Source: Mytilisepta virgata
Lineage: Eukaryota > Mollusca > Bivalvia > Mytilida > Mytilidae
Assembly: GCA_028015205.1 (NCBI GenBank)
Contig: CM051516.1
Location: 25,720,593 to 25,784,592, forward strand
Reading direction: 5' to 3'
Length of the DNA stretch: 64,000 nt
The translations under genes were made by a program, and so were the position numbers. Within the stretch, counting starts at the first letter, position 1. Each line of letters opens with the position of its first letter. This document shows positions 47,711 through 61,137 of the stretch, one piece after another. The notes under the pieces were generated by a model that was not told where the DNA came from, ran no database searches, and saw only the letters and a program-made list of their open reading frames with translations.

Positions 47711-48270
47711 TTTGAATTGTTCTTCAACCTTTTGGATTATTGTTTTGGATTTCTCCGTTTAGGGCCTGAGTCAACTGATGGGTCTTAAATCGATAGTTAA
47801 AACAGAAAAAAGACCAGCGACTGGTTTCTGTACAATAAATTCGTCTTGACGACAAGATTTTATTGACGAGAAAGCCGGAGAACCCGGAGAGAATTACGGA
47901 CCAACGATAGAAAACTGGCAATCATGTTAATAAACATACCACGCCACAAAATTGACTTCTGGACCTGGTATTAATTTATGCGAAAAATTTGTGATAAGAT
48001 TAAACTTCTTGTTTCCTTGATGAAACTTTATGTTTAGCCAATTTTGATCTTTTTGTCTACCAATGTATACATGTATATTTTTTGTAAATCACAATTAATT
48101 GTTTATGTAATGTGCAGATGCAAAAATGTAATATAGAAATGAGTTGTTTCGAAGCAATCTTATATCGGCGACCAAACTCATAAACTGAAAATGTCCGATG
48201 GACTTTTTGTTAAGTTTAAGAGTGACTGGTCGAATCTATACACCGATAAATTGTCTGAAAACAACTCTTA
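47711..48270. other. Repeat remnant and intergenic DNA
   Basis: 47715-47795 matches the GCCTTGAGCA repeat (GGGCCTGAGTCAACTGATGG). The rest is unassigned. Confidence 0.4.
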
Positions 48271-49242
48271 TTATACCCGTATTGCGCGTATATTGTCGTT
48301 GTCTCCGAACGTCCGTCGTCTGTCCGCCCGTCACACTTTCTTATGACATCAACTCCTCATTCAGTTTCGGGTATAGCATTTTAATTCATTCACAGTAGTT
48401 TTGCATATAACCTGTAGATTTGCAATAAGGTTTTAATTTTTTTTATTTCGGTCAACGGGTGAAATGTTGGACCGAAAACGAGCGTATTATCATAATATGT
48501 TTGTGACATCAACTCCTCATTCATTATTGATGCAAGGCTTCTACATTCATTATAGAATGATTGTACATGTGATGTAGATGCGCAATAAGGTTTTAAAATT
48601 TTGATTTCTTTCATGGAGCGAAATTTGGGAACGAAAATTAGCGAATTTTCAAAATATGGTTAAAACAGCAATTTTTGAAGCATTTTTTATTCTAGGCTTC
48701 TGGTTTCTTTATAGGTAAATTGTCCATGGTGTAAAGATGGAAAAACAGGTTTCAAAATTTTCATTTTCGCTTAATGGACGAAATCAAAAAATTGTCAAAA
48801 TATGAATGTGACATCAAATCCTTATTGGTTATTGATGCCGGGCTTCTACTTTGATTATATAATGATTGTACATATGATGTAGATGCGCGATAAGGTTTTA
48901 AAATTTCGATTTCATTCATTTTCAAAATTATGCTTAAAACATTAATTTCTGAGGCATTTTTTATGCTAAGCTTCTTGTTTCTTCATAGGTAGATTGTCCA
49001 TGATGGACAGATGCAAAAAGATGCTCAACACACAACTTTAGACCCAAGGCATATAGGAAGTATTATAATTATCAAAATATGCTGATTAACATAAAGATCT
49101 TTGATCCTAAAATAAACTTTGCATGTTTTATCTTAACTCGGGGTAAGTCTTGTCCTTAACACTAAATTTGCCTCAAAATCATCACTTGGATGAAACAAAT
49201 GTGGGGGTGTGGGTATAAATGTCGTCTCCGACAGTACTCTAG
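48271..49242 (-). mobile_element. P1-9: diverged inverted copy
   Basis: Starts TATACCCGTATTGCGCGTAT (a decayed hairpin), then CGTCCGTCGTCTGTCCG. The units are diverged but still have AGATGCGCAATAAGGTTTTA. The far end is TGTCGTCTCCGACAGT and CTAG (49239-49242). Confidence 0.65.
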
Positions 49243-49465
49243 TTACTTATAATTCCATAATAAAAGTTCGGGAATATTATCGTCCTCGTGTGTCCGTCCG
49301 TCCGTCCGCCACACTTAATTTCTTCTGACCTAAACTCCTCGTTTATTTTTAACTTCATGCATTTAATTTCTCTACAACCTTGTCACACACTGTATGTAGA
49401 TGCGCAATTAGACTCTTGGGGCCCATAAAGGTCAAATTTAGAAAAAAAATTGGGAATTTAAGCAT
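49243..49465 (-). mobile_element. P1-10: truncated inverted copy
   Basis: Directly follows P1-9 with the hairpin remnant AAAAGTTCGGGAATATTATC, GTCCGTCCGTCCGTCC and one unit, then stops. Confidence 0.65.
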
Positions 49466-52400
49466 GTATGTTTTGTAATCAAGGTCTGTTCTACTAAATA
49501 ATTTTTATTTATTTTAATCTTTGTTGTATTATTATAATTTACTCCTTAACAGATAGCACTTCAACCTCTAATAAAATGAGCATATTTAAAGTATAGACAA
49601 TTCTCAATGTTCTGTATTTTGGTATTTAACTTACTTTAAAAAAAACTTCAAATCCGTTATGCTTACTTCTAAATAGGACAATTATTATTTAGAAGAAAGA
49701 ATAAATCCGTTATTCTTACTTCTAAATAAGACAATTATCTTTAAAACACACAAAAAGATGAAAGACATGAAATTTATCCAATTTTATGACAATTTTGCAT
49801 AACAGAAAATATTTATTAACAATTTTGTGAATTTATTACTTAAACAAGGGAGATAATGCAACATTGTTTATGAAAATATATGACGGCGCGATGGCTATTA
49901 AAGGACACAAGTAGCCAGAAATGAAAATTTCAGTATGAAATAAGAAGGAATTAACAAACATTTCTGTATTTTTCATGTCAAGGATGATATCAAAATGAAA
50001 AAAATATTCATTTACCATTTAAAGTTGGATGGGCTTTTGTAAGTGTTTTATTTTTTTCCGTCGAAGTTGAGGTTAGGGTGAGAAATCGTTGGCTGAGTAT
50101 GAGGTCGTGAGATTGGTCCAAAATGCGTGACTCACGCGCGCAATGCGGGGATATCACATATGGGGCAAGACGCGCTATTGTTTTCCTGTTACAGAAGTCA
50201 TGAAATAACAGACTGCCATTAAGTCTGCAAGTTTCGTTGAAACATGGGAGATGGCTCAAAACGATCGCCATACACTGGCACATATTCAGTTAAAATTTCG
50301 GGGTGTGATGTCAGTCTACTTTTTTCCGTAATTTGAGAAATCACGAGCCATGGTAAAAAAGTCTCCTTCCGCAAAGTAAAATGGACCTCTTTCATGCTCT
50401 CCATGTAGAATAACAATTTTCTTGGTTTTATTTATTTAATCCTTTCAATATTTCTATGTCAAATGCCTCAGGTAAATACACTTTTAAAACAACACTAGTT
50501 ATTCATTATCATGGTTGGTTTTGTTACAGTAGATCCATATATCATGATGCAATTAGATTTTTTTATGGACTTCTTTCGGATCCCTCAGGTCAAAGTTCAT
50601 TGCAGGTCTTGAGCCATATATGGAGTCGCAGATTTAAACTGGTTCGCCGAGCGTCGGAAGGGAGGTAACTCTAGAGGGAAACAACGTGTGCTTCTGTTTA
50701 TTTACTAGATCGATTTTTGAAAACTCTCCGACATCCATTTCCAGGATTAATGGTAAAGACTGTAGATATATAAGCATCAAATATTGAAATCCCATATCAA
50801 ATCAGTTTCAGATAAAAGTATACTATAATATGATATGGCATAATATGCATCCTATCATCATAATTGGGACCTGTTGAAACTAATTTTAAAGATAAATCAC
50901 GGAACCACTTTCAGTGAGATGTATTCACCAAGAGAAATAATAATATGAATAGGAATTTTGGCATTACAGGGGGTTAAAAACATTGAGGTGAAAGCAATCC
51001 AGAACTGACTTCCATTATATTAAAGCTTTTACCAGGAACTGTATATGAAGTAATATGGAGTAGGCTTTAGCCTAAAATCGGACGAAGCCCATTCAATGTA
51101 CGTAGCAATATTTTTTAGTCCGTCATCATGTAAACACGGCCATATTGAAAGCCGTTGCTATGGTGTCATATTTGTAGGTCATCGAAGAAATTTTCGAATG
51201 AAGTTCCCAATGCGCACAAAAACTCGAAAAAAAGTCGGTGGAAAATTATATCGTATAGAAATTATGTTTTGGCTATCCCCAAAGCATAATTTCTTTGTAA
51301 GTTTGTGCAAGTGCGAAAATATTTTAACCAGAAGTCGCGCTGTATTTTTGAGGGTTTCTGGGATAGATTTACAAATGCTACTTCCGGTTTGAAACTACAG
51401 TCTACTTGATATTCGCCCGATATTATATGATCCTTGCTTTTACCAACAGAATATAGCAGACTGAAAGTGTGGATGTTGAGGAAGAAAACTTCAAACAAAA
51501 AAGCCTTTGAACAAAAGGTGCTTTATTTCATACATGTTGTACTCAATTTTTAAAATTTAATTTGTAATACCTAAAACCAAACTTGAACTGCTTTCTAAAG
51601 GAACGTTTTTGATTAAAAAAACCTCTCAAATCGTAAGTAATGAAATATGATATATGTTTGCTATTTTGCAGTTTTGTAATCAACAGTGAAGTAATTAAAG
51701 TAGGGGATTTTCCACAAATTGAATGTCCATAGGATTTACATTGGAATGAAAGAGGGTATAGAATCCTTAAAACTACAACGATTTACAAAAGTTTACGTCG
51801 TCACAATGATTGACAATTCTTTAGTGGATATTACCACTTTTCCCTAGTTATGTGTGATAATTCTATTCTTGATAGATGTTTTTTGTCAGGGGGAGGGGGA
51901 GTTTGAAATTGAATTCAAAATATCAACAGTTTAGTTACTGAATTTCCAAAAAAAAAAAAATTTGAAGTGATCGGTGCTGTATCTCAGTACATATACTTCT
52001 GATGCACATATACAATGACATTTTCAGTGAAAACAGTTGATAAAGAAAGTCATAATTGTTTAAAAGAAATGGAATTATTATGTGTGTAGGGTAATTAAAT
52101 TTTTTCGACATAAACATATTTTTGACTTTTGTAATTCTTCAAATTAGGAGTGAACTGGAATATATACTTGCTGACTTCAATCGTTCATTTGACTCACAAA
52201 CTGGGTTTTCAGGCAACGCATCAGCAGTCTAGAAAAAGGATGTTTGCGATACTAATATGTTAGATTGTCGATCACGAGTATATAAATACAATACACTTCT
52301 TTAACGCAACCGTTAAAAATTTCTAATTTTATTTATCTTGCAAAATATGAGTGGAAATCAGATTTTTGGAGTAATGGGCCTTCGGACTTTCGGACTATTG

Positions 52401-52539
52401 AGCCTTCGGACTGTCGGGACTTTGCACTATTTTGCCTTTGCAATACTGGGCGTACACGAGTTGAACATCCTACAATTTAATCTAAATCTATATCATCTTT
52501 ATAAACAAAACTTTAAATTTACATATCTAAATGACTTTA
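49466..52539. other. Intergenic DNA
   Basis: No gene supported. 50050-50350 and 51090-51410 are less AT-rich (for example GTGACTCACGCGCGCAATGC) and could hold promoter or untranslated exon sequence of a neighbour, but I see no proof. GGGAGGTAACTC at about 50659 is a common short mollusc motif. Confidence 0.35.
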
Positions 52540-53090
52540 TATTTTTTGATCGAATATGTAAAATTATTTCCTCAAAAGTTTCACTTTTACAAAAGATTAA
52601 AGATCACTTACCTGTTCATGTAAGACAATTATATTATAATTCATACATTTTGCCTTATATTGATTATTGTAGCTTTGTTTGGGGTGATATTTGAAAGAAA
52701 GATGCAGATAGAATTACCAAACTTCAAAAAAGAGCTTCACGCATTATTCTTGATTGTGATATTTTAACACAGTCTGATTTTATGTTTTCTGGCTTAAAAT
52801 GGTTGCCATTTACAAAGAGAGTACAATTTCAAAAGTCTATTTTATGTACAAAGTTGTACATTGTTTAGTTCCAGAATACATGATTCTACAAACAGGAAAT
52901 TTTGAACATGTTTAAAGATATAATTTGAGATCTCTTTCTGATAATAATTTATTTTTACCTAGACCTAATACAAATTTTCTAAAGAAATCGTTTCATTTTT
53001 CTGCTGTCAAAATATGGAACGATTTACCTTATAGTCTTAAAAATTGTGCTTATTTAAATTTGTTTAAAATTTATTATTATTATATAGTAT
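52540..53090 (+). pseudogene. Decayed LINE: C-terminal RT region
   Basis: The segment reads VSLLQKIKDHLPVHVRQLYY and then PYIDYCSFVWG up to an in-frame stop at 52692. It then continues, with frame changes, through RITKLQKRASRIILD, GLKWLPFTKRVQFQK, FLKKSFHFSAVKIWNDLPYS. This order is typical of the region after the RT palm in non-LTR elements. No catalytic box remains. The family is not certain. Confidence 0.72.
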
Positions 53091-55011
53091 TATTATAAAT
53101 TAGGGGTGTATCAAATCTTGTAGTGTGCCATTATCTATTCTTGATCATCATGTTTTGCCAATAACTACTGTCTATAAACCTCAGTTTGTGCAATGGATTT
53201 TTTGGCATTTTGAAAATCTAAATGTTAGAATTATAAGACAATTTTTTGTTTGCTATTAATTAACTTTGTTTAGTCGTACAAGAAAACATAGAAATTTTGC
53301 AATTCCTGAAACAGGTTATATTTGTACACCTCAAAAATGATTCTGAATAAGAAATTTACAATAGAGAAATTCATGCACTTGAAAATTTGAAAAAATCGAA
53401 TTTTTAAAATGACTAACTCAGACCTGTCCTTAAATTGTAAAACCATTACTTTAAATATTTTCCATGCACTTTTTGCATATTTCATGCAACACAGGGGTGT
53501 AATACTTAATTTAATAAAATCTCAGAGGAAGAGTGTTATCTTCTTTTCACATTGAAAATCGCATAGGCTAAATTATTAAATTTCTCTTGAACACACCTTG
53601 AACAAAATCAGGCAAGTTCATTTGTTTTAGTTAGGAGAGTTAATTCCATCTTTCAGCCAAGTGATAAAACAGTTCACATTGGTTAAGGTACTCAAAATTT
53701 TGAAAAATCCATTCCACTGACTGAGGTTTACAGACAGTATGTTGGGATCAGATTTTGAATGTTTCGGTTAAGTTTATATGCATTATACTTATTATGTAAT
53801 TAAACAACTGGATTTCAGAGTTAAAATCAAATTCGATAATTCACCCAGTGAAATCTCAATTCATATTTCACTAGATAGGAGTTGACATAACAATAGCCAT
53901 TGCCATCAATGTTGCTATACAAAGCTCGACATAATCCTTTGTATTTTCTTGTTCAATCTTATGAATACATAGAATATATTTGTTTTGTTTGATTGCTGTG
54001 ACTTTCTAGTTAACACTTGAATGTTTGCAAATTAAAGTTTGGCTTTAGAACTGGAAAATTCGAATCAAAATTCGAAATATAACCCGAACTCGACTTTTAA
54101 CTGGAACTCATTAACTGAGGCACGAACTCGAACTCTTAGGTTAGTTTTGAAGCATCTACAAATGATAAGCGCAGCAACAAGATCAAAAATATTTTACCAT
54201 ATCATTCCAACCAATAACAAAATTGGTTTGAACGAGGCTTACACTATGTACATTGCCGGCGACACGGTGACTTGAAGGGAAAGTTCTTTTTTGCTTATTG
54301 TGACGTCATGTTTATTGAAAAAACAAAACTAAGCTTGGCGTAGCTGAATATGTCATTTTTTCGACGTTAAATCCGTTTTATTTTTCTTATGAAGTCGGTG
54401 ACCTATCATTTTTTTGTCTTATTCTGACAACAATGAATAACTAAACACAGTATAAAAATTTAAGAAAAAAATCAATTACAGATTTTTCAAAATTCAATGG
54501 AATATGCAGTAAAAATTGGCCCAAATTTGCGCGGGAAAGGCGTTTAGAGCAGAATACGTGGTCATTGCGTTATGGGAAACAGTTTTCTTTGTTACAATAA
54601 AAAAATATATTCTGGAAGCCAACACAAAAGTCCGTATAAAAATTCGACTTTCACGACGGAAATGGCATCATTCAAAAAATATGCCTTAAATTTAGCATCT
54701 GGCTGAATGTAAGCATTTTTTGCGGTACTATAGCAACGAAACGAATTCGGTGACCTATCTTTTTTATTCGCTAATATCGTTCAAAAAACCACCAAGAACG
54801 AATATGTTGAGTTTCAAGAAAAAAATCAATTACAGAAATGATTAGTTGGTTTGGTCTTTAATTGGATTTTAAGCAGTTTTCTTTAGTATTTTACAAGGAA
54901 AGATTGTTAAACTGCCACTAAGTCAACAGTTATCAACATTGTACCAAGATGATTAGATTTATCTTCAATCCCATTTGACAACTTTTTAGCTTTTTTGTGG
55001 GTTTTTAACTC
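53091..55011. other. Intergenic DNA with a spaced direct repeat
   Basis: TCGGTGACCTATC followed by a T-rich stretch occurs at about 54395 and 54750. Matching text follows each (CAATGAATA.../ATTACAGA). No gene supported. Confidence 0.4.
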
Positions 55012-55265
55012 TCCTGGCCCAAAGGGCCATTTGAGCTATTGTCATCTCTTCAATGGCGTCTGTCCTTTATTGTTGTTGTCGTCGTCAACCGTCGTCCTAA
55101 ACTCTCCTTTAAAGATCTTCACCTCTGAAACCACTGGGCCAATTATATTAAAATTTTGCAGCAATAACCTTAGGTGGTCCTCTTTAAGAATTATATCCAA
55201 TGACCCAGACTGCCATCCAAGATGGCTGCCAGAGCCACACATAGTTTAACATATTACCCTATGGG
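55012..55265 (-). mobile_element. P2 element, inverted fragment
   Basis: Starts with CTCCTGGCCCAAAGGGCCA (a hairpin), then GTTGTTGTCGTCGTC, then one P2 unit in reverse (CTGAAACCACTGGGCCAAT, GTGGTCCTCTTTAAGAATT, CCATCCAAGATGGCTGCCAG). End and microsatellite match 9878-9922. Confidence 0.7.
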
Positions 55266-57638
55266 AAAATTAAAATCAGTAAAATATAAATATCTGGTAT
55301 GATCTTTCTTATATTCCCTTTCTCTTGGTCTCCTCATACCCAACCCAATTTCTCTTTGTACAGTTAAAATTTCTACAAATCAGGTCTCTGTAAAGTGAAA
55401 ATGTGAGCAACATACACCCATTTCAAAGAAAATTCCATATTACTGAATGGAATGTTTTTCAAAGCCCCTATTCCCACTTGCAGTTATGTATATAATTCTT
55501 GTGCAAAATGAGGGGATATGGAGTGTGTGGATCAGAATCAAAGATGTAAACATTTGCCTTTGAAAGATTGACCCCAAAATATTGATGTGTATTTTGTATT
55601 ATAATTATCTATTATAAATAAAGAGTGTCATAATAAAATGATGGAGTAGTAAGATAAAGGAAGCCTTAAGATCAAAATTCAAAAGGTGAGGTTGACAAAT
55701 GCTTCAAAAAATATTATAAAGACTGCATGTAGCAAACACATAGAGAACTGGAATAAAACAATACAAAACTAAAATAATAATGTAAAGGTGTCTCTAAAAA
55801 CCTGGTAGTGCGTGACATTTTGTGTTCCATAATTGTAAGCATGTCCTATGCCATTAATGAAATCTGTTTCATTGAAAGTGGAGAAAATCTTGTGAAGTGT
55901 CAATTCAGTAAGATGTGAAACCTATAAAATGAAGTTCGATATAATTTTATTTGAAACTAAAGTACGTATATACAGTCACACTTCGGTAGGTTAAACTTTG
56001 ATCACCACGGAAGTCTTAATCCATTTTGAAAGTCCATTAAATTTTCCTCACTTTATTTTCTTCTTAAAAAAAGCCCCAGTTTCTCAAATACCAATTTCTT
56101 GAAAAGTTGAGCAAAAACTTTGGTCCCAGCAATGATAAAATTGAGGAATTATTGATATCATCTCACACTTACAAATACACAATATGACTGATTTTTATTT
56201 AAATACACAAATCAATCTTAAAAATAAGTATTACACTAATAATTTCTGACCCAAGGCAAACAAAAGTTGTCATGACAAAAATACCTCAAAACGGTGTATA
56301 TTAGAATATGTATACACACGTACATATATATATGGTATGATACTGGAGACTCTCTGTTATTTAAGAAAACTTGAGTAACTCAGACCAATTTTGACGGTCC
56401 TTCCGAGTTTGAACCATTGAAGTACTATTGAAGCTTGACTTTCAAATTATGATAATGATCATTAAATGTTTTTGGAGTGATGACATCAACAAAGGCTGAA
56501 CATAACCATGTTTTAGAAGTTTACAATTTCATATTACTAAATCATGTAAAACATGTAGTGTTTGGCTTTAGCTCATTGTAAAGTACTACACTTCAGTATT
56601 TATCACTATGCTTGTTTGTAGGATGTTTTTTCATTGATGATTAATACATTATGAAAGATTGTGCAATAAATGTTAAAAAGAAAACTGTCATTTGATTAAT
56701 CATACATAACTATCTGCAAGCAGTAAATATTCAGAATAGAAAAGACCATATGTTACAACATAAACATTTTATTTTCTGAAAGTTATTGTTTTTTGTCATG
56801 AAATCGAACAACATTTCTGACGTAAGAAATATGTTTCTGTGTTTTCTTGCATTGGTGTACAGATATACACATGCATTTTTTCATGTGAGTAGAGATTTTA
56901 CTCTGCCATGCATTTTGTTAAAACTTTGTCATTCTACGTACAGATACTAGCTGTTAATCTCATCCATCGAATGAAATAAAGAGGACTTTCTTTTTAAATT
57001 TGAAAGCCCAAAGTGTGGATAAATATCTTTATTTCTGTAATTTGTCTGGATTAAATTGTATGGACGTACATGTAGGCGATATAAATTTGTGAATTTTTTG
57101 TATTCTTTTGTTTGGAGGTAATGTTTATTGTATTACATTATTCAAAGTACATCCTATGCACGGCAATGTAAAATTTATTTGGTTTCTCAGTTTGCTTTTA
57201 AGATAATGATTGAAATTTGTTCATGTGGTTTATGTAATGTCAGTAAGTCGAATACAAGATACAAGTAATTGCATGAAATATGTATTTGTGATGAGAAACT
57301 TTTATTGGTAACGAAGAAGATCTTCTGCTTCTTAACTTTTATTATTTTAAAGGATGTACATGCACTGTTTGAAGTTGTAAAAAAAAACAGTAATAATTAT
57401 GATTTATATAATTTCTGCTTTAATTTCCATTGAAGATACTATGTAAAAATAAGCAGTATGAGATTTTAGTTGTCTAAGGGGAGGTAATTCAAGTTTTCTT
57501 CATTTTGTCATTTTTAGAATGTCTGTAGGTTATCTCCCTTGGATGACTGGGTTAAAGAGGGATAACAAACTAATATTTTTCATTCTGTTATATTTCAACA
57601 GTAGGACGGTGTGGATTATCTATTTTACCCTATTTTTA
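55266..57638. other. Upstream flank of the DPY19L3-like gene
   Basis: Nothing coding is visible. It may contain the promoter and 5' untranslated exon of the gene at 58010, but I cannot place them. Confidence 0.4.
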
Positions 57639-57972
57639 GGGACGAGATCAAAAGTTCAATGTCGGATAAAAAACTTAATTCACATAGTTTTTTCACTGAC
57701 CCCCCCACCCACCCCCCCTCTTAACTTAATTTGGGAAAAATTGATTGACCAATATGGGCATATGCTTTGAGTATACTTTTTTGTATCATGGTTCCTGTTT
57801 TTCCTCAACAATGTATGTTTGTTCTGTATTTTGACTTGGACATCACTTGAATCCGTATTTTTCAATTCGAAAATTGATGTCGGATAACAAAACTTGCAGA
57901 GATTTTTACCCCCCACCCCCAAACTATTTGAATTAAGTTTTTTATCCGACATTGAACTTTTGATCTCTTCCC
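57639..57972. mobile_element. Harbinger-like MITE with ~50-bp inverted ends
   Basis: 57641-57690 and 57921-57970 are inverted copies with only two mismatches in 50 (GAGATCAAAAGTTCAATGTC on each side). Both ends begin GGG and are flanked by TTA (57636-57638, 57973-57975), which fits the 3-bp TTA/TWA duplication of PIF/Harbinger elements. C-rich tracts flank the core. The element is 334 bp and non-coding. Confidence 0.78.
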
Positions 57973-58009
57973 TTAGTGACCATTGTTTAATATATATTGT
58001 AGTTGGAAA

Positions 58010-58228
58010 ATGTCAGAAGTCAGGAAGAGAAAATCAAATAATTCCAAAGCCAAAGGAAAAACATTACCATCAAATAATGAAGTGAAATCCAAAACTCAGA
58101 CATTGGCATCAGTATGGCCGTATATCGACTTGACTTTGGGACTGATCGTGATGGTGGTGTGTGGGCTGTTACATAAAAATTACATGTTCACATTACACGA
58201 AAACACATTATGGTTCTCCAATATAAAG
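58010..58228 (+). CDS. DPY19L3: DPY19L3-like protein C-mannosyltransferase, first coding exon (partial gene)
   Basis: 73 codons ending at AAG|GTAAGT (phase 0). The N-terminus (1-36) is basic and polar. One hydrophobic segment follows (about 38-56, IDLTLGLIVMVVCGLL). Then comes YMFTLHENTLWFSNIK, which closely matches the start of the first lumenal loop of DPY19L3 (LHEN-LWFSNIK); the acidic residue of HEN is in the loop linked to catalysis in this family. These ER enzymes attach mannose to Trp of thrombospondin-type repeats from a dolichol donor. The whole protein is about 700 residues; later exons lie beyond the window. An AG at 58001-58002 could be an acceptor for a 5' UTR intron. Confidence 0.85.
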
Positions 58229-60260
58229 GTAAGTGCCTTTAAAACTGGTTATTTGCCCAGATGGGCTATTTGACAATAATTTTGCTGTATCTGTGCTGAT
58301 TGCCCTTTGTAAAATGGACCCTATTCATGACAGCTGGGCAATTACCAAAAAACAGATCCTGGCCTTGATAGGCAATTACTGGTATCAAAACATTCCCTGT
58401 TCATGACAGGCAATAACAAAAATATACCCTATTATCTTGATTATACACTAAATATGACAATTTATAAAAATTTCAACTAATAATTAGTCTAGTACAGATC
58501 ATTTGCTTTGATATTAAAGGTTAAAACCTTACAAGATTTGTTATCAAGATATCATGACCCTGTTCTAGACTACCTTTTACTGTGGCACACTCATAGTATC
58601 CAAATTATTGGGAGTAGTTCCCTCCCCTACAGGTTTATTTATAAAGGAAAAGGTCATTTTATTTGTGAATGATCAGAATTTATATAACGGGGTATATTAT
58701 AAATCTTTAATAAGAAATGATTATAATGGCATATTTAGATTACTGGGCTTGCAATAGTTTTTCACAGTATAACTTTGAGATCTGTCCATTATTTGTAGTC
58801 AAATACAACAATATGTCAAGTAATTCATAAGAAATGAGGCCATTTCTCTTCCATATCATGGATTGTTTTTTGCTGTTAGCGTTTTTGAAGTCTAACCACC
58901 TCATTTCATAAACATTCAGTTATTCCATATGGCTAATGTATTTGTACATGTACAATATTGAATGGAACTTACTTGATTTTTCAAATGGTCACCTGGTTAG
59001 TACAGAAATGTGGTAGGATTTTTTTCCATAAGATGTTTGGCATAGAGTTTCTAGTATTTCTTCAAAATTTTCTATGAAAAATTCATCTTTGTTATGAAAT
59101 TAAAATGTCACATAAGTTTTTTGTCCTGTTATGACCAGTGACAATTCTATATATCAAACAAAAAAAGCTGGAAAACTAAACTTTTTGACAGAAATATTTG
59201 CACTTATCTACAAGTGATAACTTTCATGTAACTGCTAAATCTTCCTCAAACTTTAAGAAACTAAATCTTACAATCATCAAATTTGATGGTGGTATATTCT
59301 GTAACTTTTCAACTTGGTCCGTAACATTCTTTCTGACATTTAGTTTCAGGTTAATTGGGATTTAATAAATGTACGTTAATTACAATTTTCTTCGAAAGAA
59401 AGTAAGGAAAGTTAAAGGTTACCACTTCTCATACAAAAAATAAACAGATTTACTGTGTTTGCTTGAATTACCTCCCTTTATATTGATGGTAAAACAGATG
59501 AATCCAATCTGTCTTGTATTGTTTATCTTTACTTTTCCTGAAAACCAAATTTATGGCTGGGTTGCAGGTAGACATACATGCAACTCTGCCTATTGAATCT
59601 TTTACTGATTTAATTATTTTAATTGTCTTTTCAAACAAAAATAAATTTTAAATTGTTTCATTACCAGATTAAATAATACATTTTATGATCTTACTTGTAT
59701 GAAATATTTTTTCATTTTATCTGAAAAAGGAAACAACATGCCTAAATGAAAGAAAAATAATTTAACCAACCATCACACAGAACCATGGTTTTCTCATAGG
59801 TTTTCTATTGCAATCGTTAATTTTTCCTGCAGGCTATTTTATTATTAAAAATTATCAGGTTACCGGTGCTATTTATTAATTTTTATATTGTTAATTCCAA
59901 AAATATTGCATCCATTTATTGCAATGCTTCATTAATGTACATCATATGAATAATTTACATGTTTTGCAAAAGAATATTATAAGCAAAAACCTAAAATGCA
60001 AGAGTTAATTATTGTGATCTTCACCATGTCAAATTTTTTACATTAATAAAAAAAGAATGCATTTATTTATAACTGAATTTAAGGCAAATCAGTACTAAAT
60101 AAAAACAAGATACAAAAATTGTATCTTGGTAAAATTTTTGCTCATGTTTCTTCAGATTATTATTGTAACGACAAATTCTGTATAAAGGGTACCTGCTGAT
60201 AGAGTACATTTTTTTCTTGTTTCTTGGACACAAATTTGATTTTTTAAGGAATGCACTTAA

Positions 60261-60420
60261 GAATTAATATGTTATAAAGTTATACAGCAAAATACTTCAG
60301 AATTAACTAGAAACACTATTTGTAAAGTAAAATACTCCAGAATTAACCACAAATATGATTGGTGAAGTAAAATACTTCAGATTTGAAAAGAAAAACTATT
60401 TATACAGTAAAATATTTGAG
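60261..60420 (+). repeat. Four-copy 40-bp tandem repeat
   Basis: AATACTTCAG or a variant recurs at exactly 40-base spacing (60291, 60331, 60371, 60411), with the surrounding 40-base unit recognisably repeated. Confidence 0.8.
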
Positions 60421-61033
60421 GATCAGTATTCTACAAGTGAATATTGCAAATAAAAGTACAAATGAAAAAAAAAACAGCCAAAAAAAATCAAATATTTTCA
60501 TCAGGCAATGGATCTATTGAATCAGCAGGAATAAAAACACCTGTTGCATATACCATACTTTTACCTGAAAATTAATTCCGTATAAGAGGTTTATTGAATT
60601 CATTTATTTTATGTTATACAGGAGGGGATTAGCAATAAAATAAATATTTATTTCTATTATAGAAAATGTTCTTATGTAAATAGGTGATTTTAGGATTTTA
60701 TTATGATTAAATGTAAAAAATTTTGTGTACAACTATAAATGCCTGAATTTGAAACCTGTGTTTTAAGAATATGTTAATTTTTAAGATGACATGTTAAGGA
60801 GAATAAGATAGGAAAATTGTTCCACTTCTTCCAAAAGGATTGGTGGGGAGAGTTATACCGATAATAATTTATAATTTTACGAACATTAGCATACCTACTA
60901 AGTACATAAGAAAGGCACCCTGTTATATAATATTACAACAATAGTATTTGAGGAAGTATTGTTTTTATTTCATTGAAACCAAAATTTCATCTAGAATTGT
61001 CTAGAATTTAATTAACAATTGCTGCATCACGTT

Positions 61034-61137
61034 TGCGTTTTTAAAAGGGGGCGTAACTCTAAATTGCAAGCAGGCATTACCGTGTGGTAATGCGCACGGG
61101 AATTATCATGATAATGCCTGCTTGACATTTTAACGCA
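61034..61137. mobile_element. Small foldback element
   Basis: CAAGCAGGCATTA (61067-61079) is a perfect complement of TAATGCCTGCTTG (61112-61124). An outer weaker pair, GCGTTTTTAAAA and its inverse, sits at both margins. Confidence 0.6.

Noticed and set aside
50008..50416. Possible gene or exon in a less AT-rich region
   Set aside because: Antisense frames overlap with no similarity or plausible splice structure; a promoter or UTR role could not be shown.
54039..54275. 78-codon open frame
   Set aside because: No recognisable domain, no splice or promoter support; the start region is a repetitive CGAACTCGA-type text.
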